From Diadema setosum (lineage: Eukaryota > Echinodermata > Echinoidea > Diadematoida > Diadematidae): a stretch of DNA of 64,000 nucleotides. A program made the position numbers and the translations under genes. A model generated the notes under the pieces. That model searched no databases. It was not told the origin of the DNA and saw only the letters and a program-made list of their open reading frames with translations. The stretch covers positions 3,546,848-3,610,847 of the forward strand of contig CM067075.1 in the NCBI GenBank assembly GCA_033980235.1. Direction: 5' to 3'. Shown piece by piece: positions 59,841 to 64,000 of the stretch. The stretch's first letter is position 1; every line of letters begins with the position of its first letter.

Positions 59841-60993
59841 CGTAATCGTATATAAAATTATTTCATGTACCAGGCTGTCCCAGACGCATAATTTATTATC
59901 ATAGATCTAACAAAATTTAATCAAGTCAATATCAAAAATGATAAAGCGTAAGCATACCTTGTATGGCTGAAACAAAACTATAATAAGAGACTTCTAAACC
60001 ATGATTTCGTCTTAAAGTCTCCCCCTACGTTGGGATTTTTGAAAATGGTATTATAGGCAGATTTGGTACGGTAGTGCTTATTTATATTCTCCTGCCAAGA
60101 CAATGGAATTTGGTGTCCCGAAATAATAAGCATGATAAAAAAGAGAATATATATATATAACAAAATAAAATAATGTGATAAGACATTGAGATAATACAAT
60201 AAAACATGACAATCATGTTGAGCTTGGCAGGATATTACAAATACAGATATCATATTGAGGCAGAAACATGATTTTCTATGACAGTACAAAAGTATGAATT
60301 GAATGAAAATATTCAACAAAAAGGCACATACCTACTTCCATAATTTTAACGATTTATCAAATAAAGTTTTAAGAAAGAAGTTTAAAGATAAAAAGAATTT
60401 TTACTGGCGTGGTCTTCAAAACATACAACCTCGGTAAAAACGTTTGGCAAAATTAACATCTGTGGTGGCCCCGTGCCACGGGGACATTATAGATGTCTGT
60501 TCAGCCAATATCAAAGTCATTCGTTCATTATAATTAGTTGATTTCATTTTATTTTATTTATAGATTATGTAATTAAAATACACAATTATAAATACAACGT
60601 AATTGTCTGAATACAAATGATATATCTTATAAATTAGTATGTAGTCATTTAATGGTATATCAAATGAATCACTTGTGCATAATTGCTGCTATTCACGTCA
60701 CATCACAAACCATATTTTTGATTAAGCTAAACCACATCTTTTTTTTTCTGCTAGAATGTTCGTACCATGAACTCCTTCGGAAGCATAGTTGCAAGTGTCC
60801 ACAAATCCAGCAGGAAGGCATTTTCTCAGGTAAGTCTCTTTTTTCGGTCTTCTTAATTGTTTCAATTGACCTAGATATCAATGTAATCCATCAAATGAAG
60901 TTTCAACTAAATAGAAGACACACTATGTCGCCATGCAGCCTTGGTTGGGCAAGACTATTATTTCAACAAGATCACTCAATATTAATGATGATG

Positions 60994-61045
<52 letters not shown>

Positions 61046-63997
61046 TGATATTAATTGATATGATTTATATAGCGCCAAATCCACTCTGTATAGAGTGCTC
61101 TAGGTGCGGAAGGAAGAGAAAGTGAAGGAGATAAAGTACATACAAAATTCAAAATAATGAGTAATCAAACGGAGGCCTTAAACAGGTGAGTCTTTAGACT
61201 GCTTTTAAAGGAATCTGATGAAATTTTTTGTTTTTTTTTTTATGGCTGAAGGTAAGTTATTCCATAAGGTGGGAGCAGCATGGCCAAAGGCACGTGTGCC
61301 CCATATTGTAGTGAATAAGCCATTTCTAAGTTCGCCCATGTGCGCACGGGTACAAATGACCTTTCTTTTTCTTTTTTTCTCTGTGTCTCTCTCTCTCAAT
61401 ATTGGTTAGAAACCTCACTTATTTTCAAAGTGACATAATGCACAAGCTTGCCAGAGTGACAGTATTCATGGAATTCATCAGTCATGTTCAAACAAAGGAT
61501 GAACTTTAGCGTAGAACACGTGATCAGAACGGTCCGTCATCCATTTCATTATGTTGCTTTGAGTATATCAACAAACTGTTTCTGTGGGTATTGCCAAATT
61601 CATCTTTTGTTTCCAGGTTGCTGTGCTTTTTACGGGGATTACATGAGCAATCATTACATCACCGATGCTTATCTCAGCGAATTTAAGGCAAACATACCTC
61701 GTTAGTATAAGTAACCTTCTTTTTTCTGGTCATGCGCAAAGTGGAACCACGAAGTAACTTATCTTTACTTGCAAGCCGCGTATGATGCAGTTAGTTTCTT
61801 ACTTTTTCTCATGCAATCATGAAGAATAATGATGAAGACGATAAAATTGGTTACTAATACTATAGCGCCATGGATTTTATACACTGGACCGATATTCCCA
61901 CAAACTTTAACAAAGCTTTGCATACTTTAAAGTCACTACTCAACTTTGACAGATGCAATAATATACGGGTAAGGTAATGTTCCTTATTCCAAAGGTTCGT
62001 TAATCCGAAAAATGAAAAGAACGTGCACACTGATGAACCTTCAAATTCAATTTCAATTTCAAGTTCATTTTTATTTTTCTCCAAGTCAACGTTATCAATA
62101 AATATACGCACAAAGTACATGAAAGTAAAATGAAAATCAACACAAAAGGGTACATTATACGTTAGATGGGAATTGCGGAAGTATAGGTATTATATAATGA
62201 TAAATTGAATCGGTGGATGGAAATGGGCGACCCACTGAAACGCCAAGCTTGTAGATAGTTGGTCCTACCATTCACAATGTATAATGTACATACAAAAAGA
62301 AAAAAAAAGTATAAAAGGAAATTCTTGGTCACCAAACCCAGTTCATATTGCTAAACAATAAGCAAATTCAACCTTTTGAACTACGAACCGTATATAAATC
62401 TATACATACATGGGGCCTACTAATATACAAATATATATATAACATATATTATTTCGTTTTGGAATTAACGAACTTTTGGAATAAGGAGGCTTTTGTTTAT
62501 TTTCGGATTTGCGAACCATAGGAAAAAAAAGCTTCATCTTATTTTTGAAATAACGAACCTTCGGAATGTCGAATCTTCGGAATAACAATCGATCTGTAAC
62601 CAATATCCTACATTATTTACGTGCATTTTTCGACCAGCGTATCTGCAGGCACGGTTGTAAAACGTAAAAGTGGGCACCAAACATTGTGCACCAAAAGAAA
62701 AAAACAATCAAAATGGCGGATTCATGAAAGGGCTTGTGAAAATGGTCATCTTGACATTCGACATGATAATAATTATCCTTTCTATAAATAAAAAATGGAT
62801 TTTTCTTTACTTTAAATCAAAGAGAGTTTTGAAACAAAGATAATTATAATTGAAAAAAAAAAGTAGAGGGCAACGATAACACTGGTCATACTCCGTGCCA
62901 GAAGAAAATCAATGAACTTGTAGGAAAAACTTTGGAAAAAAGACATCTTTAATAAGTCTGATTCATTATTAAAGGGATGGTTTAGTATTGGTGGAGATGG
63001 AGATTGGGCTTTTAACTTCAAATGTCGCGAGATACTAAGAAACCACTTGCGAAATAGCATGGATCATGCTATTCTACAAGGAATTCAAAGTATATTTGTT
63101 GAAAGTCGGTTTTGGACTTGCTGAGACATCCAAAAATAAAGTAAAACAAAGCGATTGTAAAAAAATGTGGGTCCCACCGTTATTATGATTGCTCTATTTT
63201 GGATATCTCGTCCATTTAAAAAACAATTTCCATCAAGTTAACATTGAATTCCTTATGGAATTAGATCCTCTTTCACATTGCACTATAGGTTTTCATTACT
63301 TCACGTAATAGATGTTAGAGAAGAAGAAGAGTTAGGTCTCAGTCAAACCTTCACGAGCCATTTAAAGGCAGGTTGGAGAAAAAATAAACTAAACTGACTT
63401 CCTATTTATTAAATTCATCGACAGCATGAGTGATGTGCAGTGATATTACTTGAATGTATAGAATTAGATCTATAGACAGAATTATAAAAATACTCTAGAC
63501 ATACAAATATGGCGTGCTAGTTGCCTTTTTTATTCCGAAAAGACATGGTTTATCGGTCGATAAACTAAATAAACATAAATTTATCGTGATAAGATTTTCA
63601 ACTCGGTAAACAGAGTTCTCCAGAAAACCGAGTTTAAAGAATGATAACAAAGTTTTTCGGCGAAAAACTAAGTTTCAACTTATAAACTTAGTTTGTCGGA
63701 ATTACTGGGCGAATGACACAACTTATATAAGGCATCCATTGTTTCCGAGGCCTCTCTAAAAACAGAATGTTCGTTCTTACGAGACCACAGATCCGGACTA
63801 TCCAGTCTGCAGCATCCGGTCCAGCAGTGAAATATTTCAGGACGTGAGCAACACGGAGACCTCCGGATATAAAATCGCCTTTCCTCTCGAACGAGTACCT
63901 ATCGGCGTCTCGTCGGTTGCATTCTACTTCCGGGGTAAAGGTCTTATCGGCTTTGCTTCGAATGACAAAAACTCCGCACCTAGAGTCGTCCAGTTCG
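58635..63997 (+). CDS. Gene copy C, 3' truncated by the window; join(58635..58665,59583..59768,60755..60829,61617..61700,63791..63997)
   Basis: Same architecture as A and B but with an extra exon (61617-61700) between the Cys linker and the domain. Start: the ATG equivalent to A and B (58623) is out of frame with the downstream exons, but an ATG at 58635 (MRWTCFIVIA) restores phase 1 and still gives a hydrophobic signal. Exon 2 encodes ILWYVTTFRPSLPVMPSS; exon 3 C-S-Y-H-E-LLRKHSCKCPQ; exon 4 is four codons longer than in A and B (SIRSSSEIFQDV replaces PYEIFPEM). The last exon lies beyond the window. All sites are GT-AG; the donor of the extra exon (CCTC|GTTAGT) is weak. Confidence 0.7.
58692..58884. 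repeat. Telomere-like (CCCTAA)n tract inside inverted repeats
   Basis: CCCTAA/CCCTAAT/CCTAAC repeats at about 58734-58812 are bracketed by CAATTACCCCCTGGGCAATT at the left and the inverted GGTAATTGCCCTCCGGGGGT at the right. It lies in intron 1 of gene C. Confidence 0.75.
59583..59768 (+). CDS. Gene C exon 2
   Basis: 186 nt after GACCAG, ending before GTGAGC; the module is conserved with A and B. Confidence 0.8.
59805..59840. repeat. (ATCT)n microsatellite
   Basis: After exon 2 of gene C, at the same place as the (TATC)n in gene A. Confidence 0.85.
60755..60829 (+). CDS. Gene C exon 3
   Basis: 75 nt after CTGCTAG, ending TTCTCAG before GTAAGT. Confidence 0.8.
60977..61345 (-). mobile_element. 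5'-truncated LINE with reverse transcriptase C-terminus
   Basis: On the minus strand it reads GTRAFGHAAPTLWNNLPSAI, then (after a frameshift in a poly(A) run) SDSFKSSLKTHLFKAS. This is the conserved C-terminal RAF..AAP.LWN.LP ... FK..LKTHLF pattern of CR1/L2-like LINE proteins. A non-coding end (GCGCTATATAAATCA) and an (ATT)n tail follow. The insert is absent from the matching intron of gene B (46550-46595). Non-functional fragment. Confidence 0.75.
61617..61700 (+). CDS. Gene C extra exon (absent from A and B)
   Basis: 84 nt after TGTTTCCAG, phase 1 at both ends. Encodes CCAFYGDYMSNHYITDAYLS then EFKANIP, adding two Cys. Frame and phases fit exons 3 and 4. Without it, exon 3 joins exon 4 in frame as in A and B. 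Confidence 0.6.
61975..62600. repeat. TTCGGAATAACGAA-family element interrupted by a retroelement tail
   Basis: 61975-62040 and 62455-62600 carry the facing motif clusters (AAAGGTTCGTTAATCCG; TTCGGAATAACAATCGATC). The middle (about 62041-62450) has AATTCAATTTCAATTTCAAG, like the 3' tail of a minus-oriented LINE. Confidence 0.5.
62973..63340. mobile_element. MITE of the 7045 family in gene C
   Basis: Left end TTAAAGGGATGGTTTAGTAT. Interior CTGAGACATCCAAAAATAAA and GGATATCTCGTCCATTT parallel 7045-7406. The right end is degenerate. Confidence 0.55.
63791..63997 (+). CDS. Gene C exon 5 (equivalent to A/B exon 4)
   Basis: 207 nt after GACCACAG, ending GTCCAGTTCG before GTA at the window edge. 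Encodes AFPLERVPIGVSSVAFYF and GKGLIGFASNDKNSAPRVV. Confidence 0.8.
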
Positions 63998-64000
63998 GTA

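Overview
This is a eukaryotic, AT-rich, intron-rich and repeat-dense window. Features that suggest a deuterostome invertebrate, most likely an echinoderm (inference), are: the 3' end of a metazoan CoA synthase gene; many short foldback elements; a foldback transposon whose long inverted ends are built from short tandem repeats, like the sea urchin TU elements; tRNA-derived SINEs; and AATAAA-type gene ends. No bacterial operon, CRISPR array or rRNA is present.

Layout. (1) 1-2.7 kb: the last two coding exons and poly(A) signal of COASY, plus strand; a TA-flanked MITE sits in the intron. (2) 2.7-13.1 kb: no convincing gene, but a stack of DNA transposons, including a 2.66-kb pogo-like element interrupted by a TTAA-flanked foldback MITE. 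(3) 13.7-14.7 kb: the first two coding exons of a minus-strand gene with weak resemblance to profilin; later exons were not found. (4) 17.5-18.8 kb: an unrecognised Ser-rich, basic protein gene whose start codon is split by an intron. (5) 19-64 kb: a tandem segmental duplication in direct orientation. It contains two complete copies (A, 24.25-29.96 kb; B, 37.3-49.8 kb) and one copy running off the window (C, 58.6 kb onward) of a gene for a small secreted, Cys-rich protein. Its C-terminal part resembles the farnesoic acid O-methyltransferase-type (Methyltransf_FA) domain. A fourth copy survives only as flanks (about 19.0-20.5 kb).

The three gene copies share intron phases (all phase 1), an upstream block of about 220-250 bp, intron sequence and 3' flanks. 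They differ in an extra 84-nt exon seen only in C, in start-codon position, and in transposon load. Two related hAT-like elements (39.5-43.8 kb inside intron 2 of B; 50.9-54.7 kb downstream of B), each carrying a satellite array of about 163-bp units, account for much of the size difference between units.

Most open frames in the window are chance frames in microsatellites and repeats and are not annotated. Exon calls rest on matched splice sites, phase consistency and conservation among the three internal copies. Family names come from recall of domain patterns and were not searched.
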